A stretch of 64,000 bases of DNA from contig DBKT01000013.1 in the NCBI GenBank assembly GCA_002297365.1, positions 62,001 to 126,000 on the forward strand, read 5' to 3'. A model generated the notes under the pieces. The model did no database searches, had not been told where the DNA came from, and worked only from the letters and a program-made list of their open reading frames with translations. Origin of the DNA: Caryophanales bacterium UBA743. GTDB lineage: Bacteria > Bacillota_I > Bacilli_A > RFN20 > CAG-826. How positions within the stretch are numbered: the first letter of the stretch is position 1; every line of letters starts with the position of its first letter. Below are positions 55,751 to 64,000 of the stretch, piece by piece. A program made the translations under genes and the position numbers.

Positions 55751-55797
55751 TGTATAATTCTTTCATAAGGAACGCTGTTTTAGGACTAAATTTTGAG
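55751..55797 (+). promoter_or_regulatory. CRISPR leader
   Basis: 47 bases between csn2 and the first repeat, with TATAAT at 55753-55758 and ending AAATTTTGAG directly before the first repeat, close to the ATTTGAG anchor that guides Cas1-Cas2 insertion in other II-A systems. Confidence 0.75.
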
Positions 55798-56760
55798 GTT
55801 TGAGAGCAGTGTTGTCTTATATAGCTCGAAAACCTCCCGTTTTTCATAATCCAAGCTCCTTCAGGTTTGAGAGCAGTGTTGTCTTATATAGCTCGAAAAC
55901 CTATTAAAAATCGAAGATGACATACTCTACGTTTGAGAGCAGTGTTGTCTTATATAGCTCGAAAACATCGGCAAAAGTGAAAGTCGGCAAACCGTTAGTT
56001 TGAGAGCAGTGTTGTCTTATATAGCTCGAAAACTCATGAGCGGCACGCATTCCGCCATCGCCTGTTTGAGAGCAGTGTTGTCTTATATAGCTCGAAAACT
56101 CGGCAAAAGTGAAAGTCGGCAAACCATTCGTTTGAGAGCAGTGTTGTCTTATATAGCTCGAAAACTCTTTCGAGCATTTGCACTAAGTCTTTTACGTTTG
56201 AGAGCAGTGTTGTCTTATATAGCTCGAAAACTATTCTCTCTCTCATGTTGTGCACCTCCTTGTTTGAGAGCAGTGTTGTCTTATATAGCTCGAAAACCTC
56301 TTTCGGAGTTTATGGATTATGGAAAAGGTTTGAGAGCAGTGTTGTCTTATATAGCTCGAAAACACGCCATCGACCGATGAAACCACGGCATCGGTTTGAG
56401 AGCAGTGTTGTCTTATATAGCTCGAAAACACTCGTTATAAATACGGGCATAGCCGCGCAGTTTGAGAGCAGTGTTGTCTTATATAGCTCGAAAACAATCC
56501 AAATCCACCGGATTGTAATCATCATGTTTGAGAGCAGTGTTGTCTTATATAGCTCGAAAACCGTTCCAAAAAAACTCCTCGCTGTCCGAAGGTTTGAGAG
56601 CAGTGTTGTCTTATATAGCTCGAAAACTTACGTCTTCAAGCTGATGGACAGCCCGTTGTTTGAGAGCAGTGTTGTCTTATATAGCTCGAAAACAATGAAG
56701 CGCGTCTGTAATAATCGCCTAGCCGTTTGAGAGCAGTGTTGTCTTATATAGCTCGAAAAC
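55798..56760 (+). CRISPR. CRISPR array, 15 repeats and 14 spacers
   Basis: Repeat of 36 bases, starting GTTTGAGAGC and ending AGCTCGAAAAC, with all copies identical as far as I can read, including the last. Repeat starts: 55798, 55865, 55931, 55998, 56064, 56130, 56196, 56262, 56328, 56394, 56460, 56526, 56592, 56658, 56725. Spacers are 30 bases, except the first, third and fourteenth at 31. Spacers 3 and 5 are near-identical. The ends pair with the tracrRNA anti-repeat, so transcription is rightward from the csn2 side. Confidence 0.99.
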
Positions 56761-56873
56761 TACGATGAAATTTTCGAAAAATGGAAAGAAGTTTCACTTA
56801 TAAGTTTGGCAAAAAAATGAAATGTAGCTAAATTTTGGCGAATAGACGTGTACCAGCTCAACAGAATTTTATT

Positions 56874-57349
56874 GGTTCTCCAAAATCTAATGGGTATGGT
56901 TTTCTTGTCATCCCCATCGATTTTTGGAGTTTTCCTCGGTTTTGGATGTAGAAAAAGGCCTCCTCCATTAATCTATATTTGGTCAAAGAATGAATGAAAG
57001 GAGACCATACGGATTCTAACTCATTTTTACTGTCTTTTGGCTTGCGGCCAGAGGACTTCGGGCGCACCGATGGGCCCATAGAGTCGGACGAGGGCTTCAT
57101 CTATGAGGCATGGAAGGCCAAGAAAAGCGCGGTTTGCCCCAAATGTGAGGGAATCATGCGTGATAAAGGCGCGATGCACATCAGAAATGGGGAGAGCGAG
57201 ATAGCAAGGGCGATGCCAAAACGGCATGAGGGCGACGTTCATCAACGCGAAGATGGGGCGGGGGCGACATTGCCCATCCCCGTTGAATTTGGAGCTCTAT
57301 GGGGTTTGTTTTTCGCTATCCCCATTCATCCCCATTGATTTGGAGAACC
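56874..57349. mobile_element. ISL3-like insertion sequence relic
   Basis: 476 bases bounded by inverted ends GGTTCTCCAAAATCTAATGG and its inverted match ending CATTGATTTGGAGAACC. Flanks ATTTTATT and ATTTTATC are a near-perfect 8-base target duplication, as made by ISL3 elements. Inside, a plus-strand frame (56994-57338) begins like an ISL3 transposase N-terminus with a CPKC zinc-finger half, but lacks the rest of the transposase; the interior is clearly more GC-rich than its surroundings. A non-mobile remnant or a small non-autonomous element. Confidence 0.72.
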
Positions 57350-57365
57350 ATTTTATCTTCTAATC

Positions 57366-57399
57366 AAAAGTAAAGCTAGAGCCGTTGAGCCCTAGCCTT
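57366..57399 (-). terminator. Terminator of the glycan operon
   Basis: Minus strand AAGGCTAGGGC, short loop, GGCTCTAGCTTT, then a T-rich tail, 18 bases after the rhamnosidase stop. Confidence 0.7.
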
Positions 57400-57416
57400 T
57401 CTAGTTTTGTTATTCG

Positions 57417-59981
57417 TTATTTCTTCTTTACGAGGTAATCGTATTCACCCGCACCAACATGATACGTCCCGTTAGGCAAAGTAATTTTTGCTTTGGTGTT
57501 AGAAGGGATGCTGAAATGGTATTTGACCATATTCCTAACGACTTCCCACTTGCTCCTAACAAGGCCATAGATGCTTTGGTATGAACACTCCGCATAAGTG
57601 AAATGCCCGCCAATCTCAGGGGAGATTTCAAATTCGTTCTCTCCGCTAATTTGAATCCCGCACATTCTTGAAAACACCCACTCGATAAGAGCGCCTTTAG
57701 AGTAGTGGTCAAGCGATGCAATGCCACCTTGCGCTTCGGTTCCTTCCCAGCTTTCCCAAATGGTGTTTGCACCCATTTTTGGCATAAAAAGCCAGCCCGG
57801 CATTTTTTCGTTCTCCAATAAGCGATAGGCATATTCGATATCCATCTTTTCCAAAACATAGAGAATAAAAGGGGTGGATAAGAATCCCGTTCCTAATTTC
57901 CAACCGAAGAAATCCAGGGCTTCAAGAAGTCTTTTTTCCGCATATTTTTCTTTTTCCTCATTGAGGAGATGCATATATAGCGGTCTGACGAGCTTGGCTT
58001 GCCTATTTGTATCTAATGAAAATTTAGGACATTCAATAAGGTGCTGATAGCCGAATTTGGCTTTATTGGCATACGTTTCAAATCTTTTTGCGTCTTCTTC
58101 TTTGTTCAAGACCCTAGCGATTTCTGTCATTTCGGTAAGCATGAAATAAACATATGCGGTGCTTTCTTCAGGATGTGGGCAGGCGAAGTCTTTGAAAGAG
58201 GTGATATACACTTCGGTTGGTTCTGCCCATTCGCCATAGGACTGGCCATAATTATGGATGCATTTCTTATATTTATGTTTTAAGCCGGTGCTGCGAGCGG
58301 TAGGATACCATTTCCCTAAAGTATGGATTTTATATTCGGCGTATTTCTTCATCGAATCATAGTGTTCAAGAAGAATCTTCTTATCCCCGTATTGCTTATA
58401 GATATCATAAGGAATGAAAACTCCCGCATCCGACCAACCAGCCGATCCATCCATTGGGGACATATAGAAATCTATGCCTCCTTTTGGGGTAATTTGCCTA
58501 AAACATCCGTTTTTATGTTGGCCATCGATCATGTCATTAAGATATTTCCTGGCAAAAGGAACATAGTTAAACAAATAAGAGGCGCTCTTGCAGAATATCT
58601 GAGCATCCCCCGTCCAGCCATGACGTTCCCTTGTTGGGCAGTCCGTCGGAACATCCAAGTGGTTGTTTTTTGCCGACCAACGGGTGGAGTCCACGAATTT
58701 GTTAAGAAGAGGGTTGCTTGATTTAAAACAAAGGGTTTCCTCCATAGAAGAATAAACGGCGATTGAGGTGAAATCTTCCTTCTTCCAATCGACATCTCCT
58801 TCAACAAGGACATATTGAAAACCAAAGACGGCGAACTTGGTTTTATATTCATTAAGGCCGCCTTTGCATGTATAAAGAATTTGTTGAAGAGGACTTATCT
58901 TCGTTCTTTTTTTGTTTCGGCATTGGAAATTTACTTGGGTAAATTCCCCGTCTTTGTCAAACATTTCGCCAAAACGAAGTCTGATTTGTTCCCCTTTTTT
59001 GGCGTTTATTCTAAAAGAAATGTATCCGGCGATATTCTGATTAAAATCCAAAACCTTCTTCCCGCTAGGAGTGGTGATGATTCTTTTAACGGAAAAAGTC
59101 TCATGTTCCTCGACAGGAACGTTGTTTGATGCGCTAGGTATCACCTTGCAGGTTGTTTCTTTTGCTTTTGAAGAATAGGTAGGGGTAAGGTTGCTATCAA
59201 TAATCTCTCCGTCTTTATTATCGGCGAAGCGAATGTCCCCGTCATTGGACCACGACCAGCTCTTGTCCGTGCCAAAGATAATTTTCTTGCCTGTCTCATC
59301 AAGAATCTCCAATTGAGCGAAAAGCTTGGTTTCTCTCCCATATTGGTTTCTTCTTCCCCAAGCACCGCAAGAGCCTCTATACCAGCCATCCGCTAGTTCA
59401 GCGGCGATGACGTTCTTTCCTTCTTTTAAAAGAGAAGAGACATCGTAAGTTTGTAGCTGAATCCTTTTTGTATAATCCGTATGTCCTGGAGCAAGAACGA
59501 AACTCCCCACTCTTTCTCCGTTGATTTTAATCTCATACAACCCGCACGCAGTCGCATAAAGCCTTGCTTGTTTCACCTTTGGAACAACTATTTCCTTGCA
59601 GAAACAATCCACGGGGTATCTTCTTTTTTTGTTTACGTGATAATTTCCGGAAATCCATTTTGCCTTGAAATCATCAGGAGAAAGCAAAGACATCTCAAAA
59701 AAAGCATCTTCTGATTTCTCGCCTTTTACATCATTCTCGTTCCATAAAACAACATTCCACGTGATACGCTCCCCGGAATGAAGTTCCTTAGGAAAGGAGA
59801 TGCGCATAGAAGAGGAATTCACTTTTGAGGAATCCCAAATCACCTTTCCCTTCTCATATGCGACCACTTGATAGGCTGTTTGTTCTTTATCTCCTGACGC
59901 ATTCCAAGAAAGAATTGGATTTTTTACTCCGATCCCTAATGGATTTATTAAATATTCGGTTCTTAAATCAATCGCTTTCAT
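57417..59981 (-). CDS. GH78 alpha-L-rhamnosidase
   Basis: 854 residues, no signal peptide, so cytosolic. Full GH78 plan: N-terminal Ig-like domain (LRTEYLINPLGIGVKNPILSW), carbohydrate-binding and beta-sandwich regions (YATACGLYEIKINGERVG; PGHTDYTKRIQLQTYDV), the (alpha/alpha)6 barrel with DVPTDCPTRERHGWTGDAQ holding the general-acid Glu/Asp set, WSDAGVFIPYDIY, and a C-terminal sandwich after WESWEGTEAQGGIASLDHYSKGA. Releases terminal rhamnose from plant glycosides or rhamnogalacturonan fragments. Last gene of the operon, one base after the esterase stop. Confidence 0.93.
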   Translation of the reverse strand: MKAIDLRTEYLINPLGIGVKNPILSWNASGDKEQTAYQVVAYEKGKVIWDSSKVNSSSMRISFPKELHSGERITWNVVLWNENDVKGEKSEDAFFEMSLLSPDDFKAKWISGNYHVNKKRRYPVDCFCKEIVVPKVKQARLYATACGLYEIKINGERVGSFVLAPGHTDYTKRIQLQTYDVSSLLKEGKNVIAAELADGWYRGSCGAWGRRNQYGRETKLFAQLEILDETGKKIIFGTDKSWSWSNDGDIRFADNKDGEIIDSNLTPTYSSKAKETTCKVIPSASNNVPVEEHETFSVKRIITTPSGKKVLDFNQNIAGYISFRINAKKGEQIRLRFGEMFDKDGEFTQVNFQCRNKKRTKISPLQQILYTCKGGLNEYKTKFAVFGFQYVLVEGDVDWKKEDFTSIAVYSSMEETLCFKSSNPLLNKFVDSTRWSAKNNHLDVPTDCPTRERHGWTGDAQIFCKSASYLFNYVPFARKYLNDMIDGQHKNGCFRQITPKGGIDFYMSPMDGSAGWSDAGVFIPYDIYKQYGDKKILLEHYDSMKKYAEYKIHTLGKWYPTARSTGLKHKYKKCIHNYGQSYGEWAEPTEVYITSFKDFACPHPEESTAYVYFMLTEMTEIARVLNKEEDAKRFETYANKAKFGYQHLIECPKFSLDTNRQAKLVRPLYMHLLNEEKEKYAEKRLLEALDFFGWKLGTGFLSTPFILYVLEKMDIEYAYRLLENEKMPGWLFMPKMGANTIWESWEGTEAQGGIASLDHYSKGALIEWVFSRMCGIQISGENEFEISPEIGGHFTYAECSYQSIYGLVRSKWEVVRNMVKYHFSIPSNTKAKITLPNGTYHVGAGEYDYLVKKK

Positions 59982-59982
59982 C

Positions 59983-60924
59983 TTATTTCTCCCAAAGTTT
60001 TATTGCTTTTTCTACCCATCCTTCAATAGCTGTTCCTTTTCCCAAACCCAAACCATGAGCGTCTCCATCAATTTGTATATATTCATACATGCATTCGTTC
60101 TTTTTTAATGAATTTGCCAAAGCCAAGGAATTTTTAATAGATACGACCTTGTCGTTTTTGCATTGCCAAAGGAAAGTTTTAGGAAAGGCCTTGTCAATGT
60201 GTTTTTCGACCGAAAATTTTTCCCTTAAAAAACGATCCTTCCACTTCCTTCCTAAGAAATTCCTGACGGTTCTACTCTTTTTCTCGTAGAGGAAACTGGT
60301 GTGCCCGTAGGCTATCATTAGAGTATTTGCTCTTTCTAACGAATATCGGTTATATCCAATATCTTTAACACAAAAGGAGGCTGCTAAATGCCCGCCGGCA
60401 GAAAAGCCGCATAATGCATAATTATCTATAGATACATGCAGCCTCTCATGATTCTTGAAAATGTATTCCAACATTTTCGCGACATCCTCAAGAGGAGAAG
60501 GGTATAGAGCATTTTTCTTCACACTATATAAGCCAATAAAAGCGTTATACCCTAGGCGATTGAACTCTCTTGCCGTCGAATATCCCTCTATAAGAGCGCA
60601 AACATCTTCATATCCACCTCCTGGAAGAATTAGCACGAAAGGTTTATCTTCTCCAATAAGAAATTGATAGATGCCCGTGTCTTTTTTCTCAAAAGGAACG
60701 AAAAGCGTTTCTTTTTTCCTTATTCTTTCCCTCATTTCGTTGAAGGTAATGGCGGCATCTTCGGAATCAAAAGGATAAAAGCAGGCGATGTCTTTCAAAC
60801 GATAAACTTGCATGGCGATTTGAAAATCTCTTGGGCAAAGAATATATTTCCGAAAGCTCTTGAACTCCTTCGCGTGCCGAATAGCCCACAACCTTGTATT
60901 GGGAGAAAATAGTTTTTCTTTCAC
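59983..60924 (-). CDS. Alpha/beta-hydrolase (carbohydrate esterase-like)
   Basis: 313 residues. Oxyanion-hole motif LPGGGYEDVC, nucleophile elbow GFSAGGHLA, a later Asp (KNDKVVS) and catalytic His in DGDAHGLGLG: the Ser-Asp-His triad of BD-FAE/axeA-type esterases. Likely removes acetyl or other acyl groups from sugars taken up by the neighbouring transporter. GTG 60924 is chosen as start, since AAGGTGG lies 7 bases upstream and it follows the transporter stop by 2 bases; a longer frame would run into the transporter gene. Confidence 0.85.
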   Translation of the reverse strand: MKEKLFSPNTRLWAIRHAKEFKSFRKYILCPRDFQIAMQVYRLKDIACFYPFDSEDAAITFNEMRERIRKKETLFVPFEKKDTGIYQFLIGEDKPFVLILPGGGYEDVCALIEGYSTAREFNRLGYNAFIGLYSVKKNALYPSPLEDVAKMLEYIFKNHERLHVSIDNYALCGFSAGGHLAASFCVKDIGYNRYSLERANTLMIAYGHTSFLYEKKSRTVRNFLGRKWKDRFLREKFSVEKHIDKAFPKTFLWQCKNDKVVSIKNSLALANSLKKNECMYEYIQIDGDAHGLGLGKGTAIEGWVEKAIKLWEK

Positions 60925-60926
60925 GA

Positions 60927-62789
60927 TTACGCCACCTTTTCTAACTCCGCTTTGATTTTGCTGCGATAAGAAACACCATATGCGCTTTCTTTCTTCCAAG
61001 CTTCGTCTTCTTTTTCTTTACGGGTTTTTTCTTTAAGAAGGAACTTATTTCTCTTTTCTTCGCTCATCTTGGCGAGTTTGTCCGCTTCTTTTTGGTTGGC
61101 TTTCACGAGTTTTGCTTTTTCTTTTTGCTCTATTTTAAGTTTCTTTTCTTCTTGCTCGGCTTTCTTAGCTTCAACCCTTTCTTTATGTGTAGAGAGTTCT
61201 TGTTCGTAATTTAAGCCTTTCTTTTCGCATTTTGCTTTTAAGGATAAGGCAAAGGCTTCTTCATTCTCCAACATGAAACGTTCTTCATCTTGAGCAGCTT
61301 TGATTTCTGGAGCAATCCACGTTTCTCCGCTTGCTTCGCATTCCTCTTTCTGGAATTGACGAATCTCTAATTGCTTCTTGCCAATGGTCTTTTCAACGCC
61401 AAGGAAGGCAAGCAAGAGAGCGAGGATGCAGCCTGAAATGGTTTCGAAGCCAACGAAAGAGAAGGTAATCAAATTCTTGCAAAGGTCGCTTTGTTCATAC
61501 ACCTTGAGTACGCCATCAATGGTTTCTGGTGCTTGATAGCCGGAAGAAGATAGGAAGGCATTAAAGACGGCCGTGCCGATACCGACAGTGGTGACAGAAA
61601 GAATGTTAAATATGGACATAGCCGTACCATCGCAACGGATTCCAGATTTCCATTCAATATGATCAAGACCATCTGCAAAAAGAGCCATAAAGACGTAAGC
61701 AGAAGGAAGAGAGCCCATGTTTTTAATGAATTGCCCAACAAGAACGATAGGCAAATTCGTTGGGAACATCCAGCAAATCGCTGAACCTAAAGCCATAATA
61801 AGGAAGCCGATAAGGGTTACATTACGTTTGCCAAATCTCTTAGCCAATGGCCAAACAGCAAAGATACCAATACCCATTGGAATGCCGCCTAAAACAGAAA
61901 CCATGGTTTGGGTCACACCATCGTTATATGTTCCTAAAACAAAATTACAATAATAAACCAATCCTAAATTCTTTAGGGAAGATCCAAAAGTTGAAATAAA
62001 GAAATAAATAAACATGATAAGCATGTATTTATCGCTTAAGACAATTTTTAATTGGACAAGGAAAGGGATTTTCTTCTCTTCCTTGGACATGTTTTCTTCC
62101 GTAACTCTTTCTTTGGTGAAGTAATATTCCAACAAAGTTAAAGGCAAAGCGAGGATAGAAAGGATGGACATGCAAAGAATCCATTTGCTTCTATCAACTT
62201 CTAAGATAGGCATTATTACCATCGGAAAGACAAGGGCAACGAGAATGCCACTCATCATAATGGTGGAAATTTGGTTAAAAACGGATAAGCCTCCACGTTG
62301 AATGGTATTTCTTGTGGATAATGGGCACATGAGGTTATGGCTCATGTTGAACATCGTATAGGCAAAGGAATAGAAAAGGTTATAAGACAAAATAATCCAG
62401 ATTACTTCAATGGTTTCATTACCGGTTGGAACAATAAACAAAAGAACGCCAGTGATGACAAGAAGTGGAGCAGAAAGAAGAATCCAAGGGCGCGCTTTAC
62501 CTTGCTTAGTTCTTGTTCTATCGATGATATAGCCCATCAAAATATTTGTAATGGCGTCGATAATTTTCGATACAAGCGGGAAGATAATTAAAAACAAGCC
62601 GCCCCATATCGTCGTTAACTTCAAAACGTCGGTATAGAAAACATTCAAGTAGGTTCCTAAAACCGCATTCAAAAGAAGGGCGCCAGCTGGTCCAAGAAGA
62701 TATCCGATCCATTTTTCTTTCCCTGTGACATTTCTGCCACGAACCCTACTATTGAATATCTTACGATCGATTATTTTCGTCTTTGCCAT
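60927..62789 (-). CDS. GPH-type sugar:cation symporter (MFS) with long charged tail
   Basis: 620 residues. About twelve membrane helices across residues 30-480, with the GPH pattern (DRTRTKQGKARPWIL in the loop 2-3 region). After about residue 480 comes a roughly 140-residue cytosolic tail, rich in Lys and Glu and coiled-coil-like, not usual for this family (which sometimes carries a IIA domain instead). ATG 62789 follows AAGGAGA; it overlaps the GH3 gene by 29 bases. Expected to import the glycosides handled by the surrounding hydrolases. Confidence 0.88.
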   Translation of the reverse strand: MAKTKIIDRKIFNSRVRGRNVTGKEKWIGYLLGPAGALLLNAVLGTYLNVFYTDVLKLTTIWGGLFLIIFPLVSKIIDAITNILMGYIIDRTRTKQGKARPWILLSAPLLVITGVLLFIVPTGNETIEVIWIILSYNLFYSFAYTMFNMSHNLMCPLSTRNTIQRGGLSVFNQISTIMMSGILVALVFPMVIMPILEVDRSKWILCMSILSILALPLTLLEYYFTKERVTEENMSKEEKKIPFLVQLKIVLSDKYMLIMFIYFFISTFGSSLKNLGLVYYCNFVLGTYNDGVTQTMVSVLGGIPMGIGIFAVWPLAKRFGKRNVTLIGFLIMALGSAICWMFPTNLPIVLVGQFIKNMGSLPSAYVFMALFADGLDHIEWKSGIRCDGTAMSIFNILSVTTVGIGTAVFNAFLSSSGYQAPETIDGVLKVYEQSDLCKNLITFSFVGFETISGCILALLLAFLGVEKTIGKKQLEIRQFQKEECEASGETWIAPEIKAAQDEERFMLENEEAFALSLKAKCEKKGLNYEQELSTHKERVEAKKAEQEEKKLKIEQKEKAKLVKANQKEADKLAKMSEEKRNKFLLKEKTRKEKEDEAWKKESAYGVSYRSKIKAELEKVA

Positions 62790-64000
62790 AAATGTTATCT
62801 CCTTGTGTCTTAATTTTTGCTTCTCGCTCATCTTTTGGAAGAGGTGGCACTTTAATTGGTGAACAGATATCCTTCACTCCTCGAATGATGTGTCCGTTTG
62901 CTAGATCCATCATGCCTTTTGCGAAGTTATAAGGACAAGAGGTTCCTGCAGACATGGTCATGGTTATTAAGGAGTTGCTTTCTAGGATTCGTTTAAGGAA
63001 GAACGCTCCTTTTAATTGATTGTCTCTTTCTGGACCATCTGGTAATTTCTTAGCTTTCTTTTCTTGTTTTTTTGCAACCGACAAGACGGCATTGAACAAG
63101 ATTTTCCCGATGAATGTTCCTTTTAGATCTGTGAATCTACTTTCTAAGGTTATTGGTTTTCTTTTTCTTGGTTTCGGAATAAGAAGGCCGCTCATTTCCT
63201 CGAAGATTTTATCGGAGATTAATTCCGGTGAATTCCTATACATGTCTTCAACGTTTTTACTATTAGGGAAGGGAATGTTCTCTCCTTGAATGTTGAGCGA
63301 GGAAGATAATTCCACCTTCATAGAATTAGAACAAGCTTGAATTTCATATTCGCCATCTTCTAAAACGTAACGTTTTTCGGCGATATTCCAGTAACGTAAA
63401 TCATCTTTGCGGATTTGAATTTCCACTTTCTTCTTTTCGTTTGGCTTTAGATATACTTTAGCAAAGCCTTTTAATTCCTTTTGAGCTCTAAAGACTTTGT
63501 TAGGCGCTTTAACATAAATTTGAACGATTTCTGCGCCATATACAAAACCTGTATTTTTTACATTTACTGATACACGTATCGCGTCTTTTTCTTCTTTGAT
63601 AACTAAATCATCATATTCAAAGCAGCTATAAGATAAGCCAAAACCAAATGGGAAAAGAATTTTTTCAGGATGATTCAAATAGTAACGGTATCCAACGAAT
63701 ATGCTCTCTTTATAGATTTCATCTGCTTTCTTAGAGAAATAGTTACCATATGGAACTTCTTTATAACTTTTCACCCATGTTTCAGCTAATTTTCCAGATG
63801 GATTCTTTTCACCAAACAAAAGAGAATAGGTCGCTTCACCACCAACTTCACCAGGTAAATACATATTGAGAATCGCTTTAACGCCATTCACAAATGGAAG
63901 TTCGACGGGGGAGCCTAAATATAAGACGACAATGACTTCTTTGCCTTTTTTAAGAAGGGCGTTGATTAAATTGAGTTGATTTTCCGGAAGAGACATATCA
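62761..64000 (-). CDS. GH3 family glycosidase, C-terminal part (continues past right edge)
   Basis: 412 codons are inside the window; the frame stays open at 64000. Visible: the end of the second GH3 domain (SLPENQLNLINAL, LPGEVGGEATYSLLFGEKNPSGKLAETW), the FPFGFGLSYS loop, and a fibronectin-III-like domain (VNVKNTGFVYGAEIVQIYV). About 160 further residues form an uncommon C-terminal extension with a Lys-rich stretch and a hydrophobic patch. Beta-glucosidase-type activity is the family role; the catalytic Asp lies outside the window. First visible gene of the glycan operon. Confidence 0.9.
   Translation of the reverse strand, partial: DMSLPENQLNLINALLKKGKEVIVVLYLGSPVELPFVNGVKAILNMYLPGEVGGEATYSLLFGEKNPSGKLAETWVKSYKEVPYGNYFSKKADEIYKESIFVGYRYYLNHPEKILFPFGFGLSYSCFEYDDLVIKEEKDAIRVSVNVKNTGFVYGAEIVQIYVKAPNKVFRAQKELKGFAKVYLKPNEKKKVEIQIRKDDLRYWNIAEKRYVLEDGEYEIQACSNSMKVELSSSLNIQGENIPFPNSKNVEDMYRNSPELISDKIFEEMSGLLIPKPRKRKPITLESRFTDLKGTFIGKILFNAVLSVAKKQEKKAKKLPDGPERDNQLKGAFFLKRILESNSLITMTMSAGTSCPYNFAKGMMDLANGHIIRGVKDICSPIKVPPLPKDEREAKIKTQGDNIYGKDENNRS

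Noticed and set aside
55904..56730. Repetitive open frames on both strands inside the CRISPR array
   Set aside because: They arise from the repeat and spacer periods of 66 bases; the encoded peptides just repeat the translated CRISPR repeat.
56994..57338. 114-codon frame as an independent gene
   Set aside because: It lies between the inverted ends of the ISL3-like relic and resembles only a transposase N-terminus; kept as part of the mobile element.

Overview
The window is low-GC, tightly packed bacterial DNA using the standard code (TGA is a stop, for example at the end of the heptose nucleotidyltransferase gene). The pth-mfd-rqcP-ftsH order, SipW-type signal peptidase, type II-A CRISPR, strong AGGAGG ribosome sites and CIRCE/S-box/c-di-GMP-I RNA elements point to Firmicutes, most likely an uncultured gut-type Bacilli lineage. 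Genus or order cannot be told from the sequence alone.

Layout. 1-6.7 kb: housekeeping operon read leftward (flavodoxin, pth, mfd, rqcP) and the edge-truncated ftsH. 7-12.2 kb: TetR regulator, a lone FGGY sugar kinase, and a divergent three-gene set encoding all four steps to GDP-D-glycero-D-manno-heptose (hddA, an hddC-gmhB fusion, gmhA). 12.2-17.4 kb: MATE exporter behind a guanidine-IV-like leader RNA, a glycerophosphodiester phosphodiesterase, and PPDK. 17.7-18.9 kb: a RelB antitoxin cotranscribed with a Zn-macrodomain protein, next to an isolated CIRCE operator.

18.9-41.2 kb is the most unusual part: a surface-protein locus wired to cyclic-di-GMP. Three c-di-GMP-I riboswitches, each just behind a sigma-A-like promoter, precede two SipW-type secreted proteins (rightward) and one eight-gene operon (leftward). 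That operon encodes two exported or anchored proteins, a membrane-anchored McrB-like AAA+ ATPase, a DUF2357 protein without a visible nuclease domain, the SipW peptidase, an intact EAL phosphodiesterase, a nucleosidase-fold protein lacking its catalytic residues, and a degenerate GGDEF/EAL membrane protein. A fourth camelysin/TasA-like protein behind a different structured leader, a small membrane protein and a large lipoprotein complete the locus. I read it as a c-di-GMP-controlled fibre or surface-assembly machine with its own feedback enzymes; the McrB/DUF2357 part is the best candidate for an undescribed system.

41.2-57.4 kb is an accessory/defence island with decay: mgsA, a nuclease remnant, an intact AlbA_2-type protein flanked by repeats, a broken relative, an orphan SAM-I riboswitch, a DUF4143 ATPase, an AAA15 ATPase with a frameshifted Toprim-like partner, and a complete type II-A CRISPR system (tracrRNA, cas9, cas1, cas2, csn2, 15 repeats) followed by an ISL3-like relic. 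57.4-64 kb: a leftward glycan operon (GH3, GPH-type transporter, esterase, GH78 alpha-L-rhamnosidase).

No tRNA or rRNA gene was recognised. All functional calls come from reading motifs; no database search was run.
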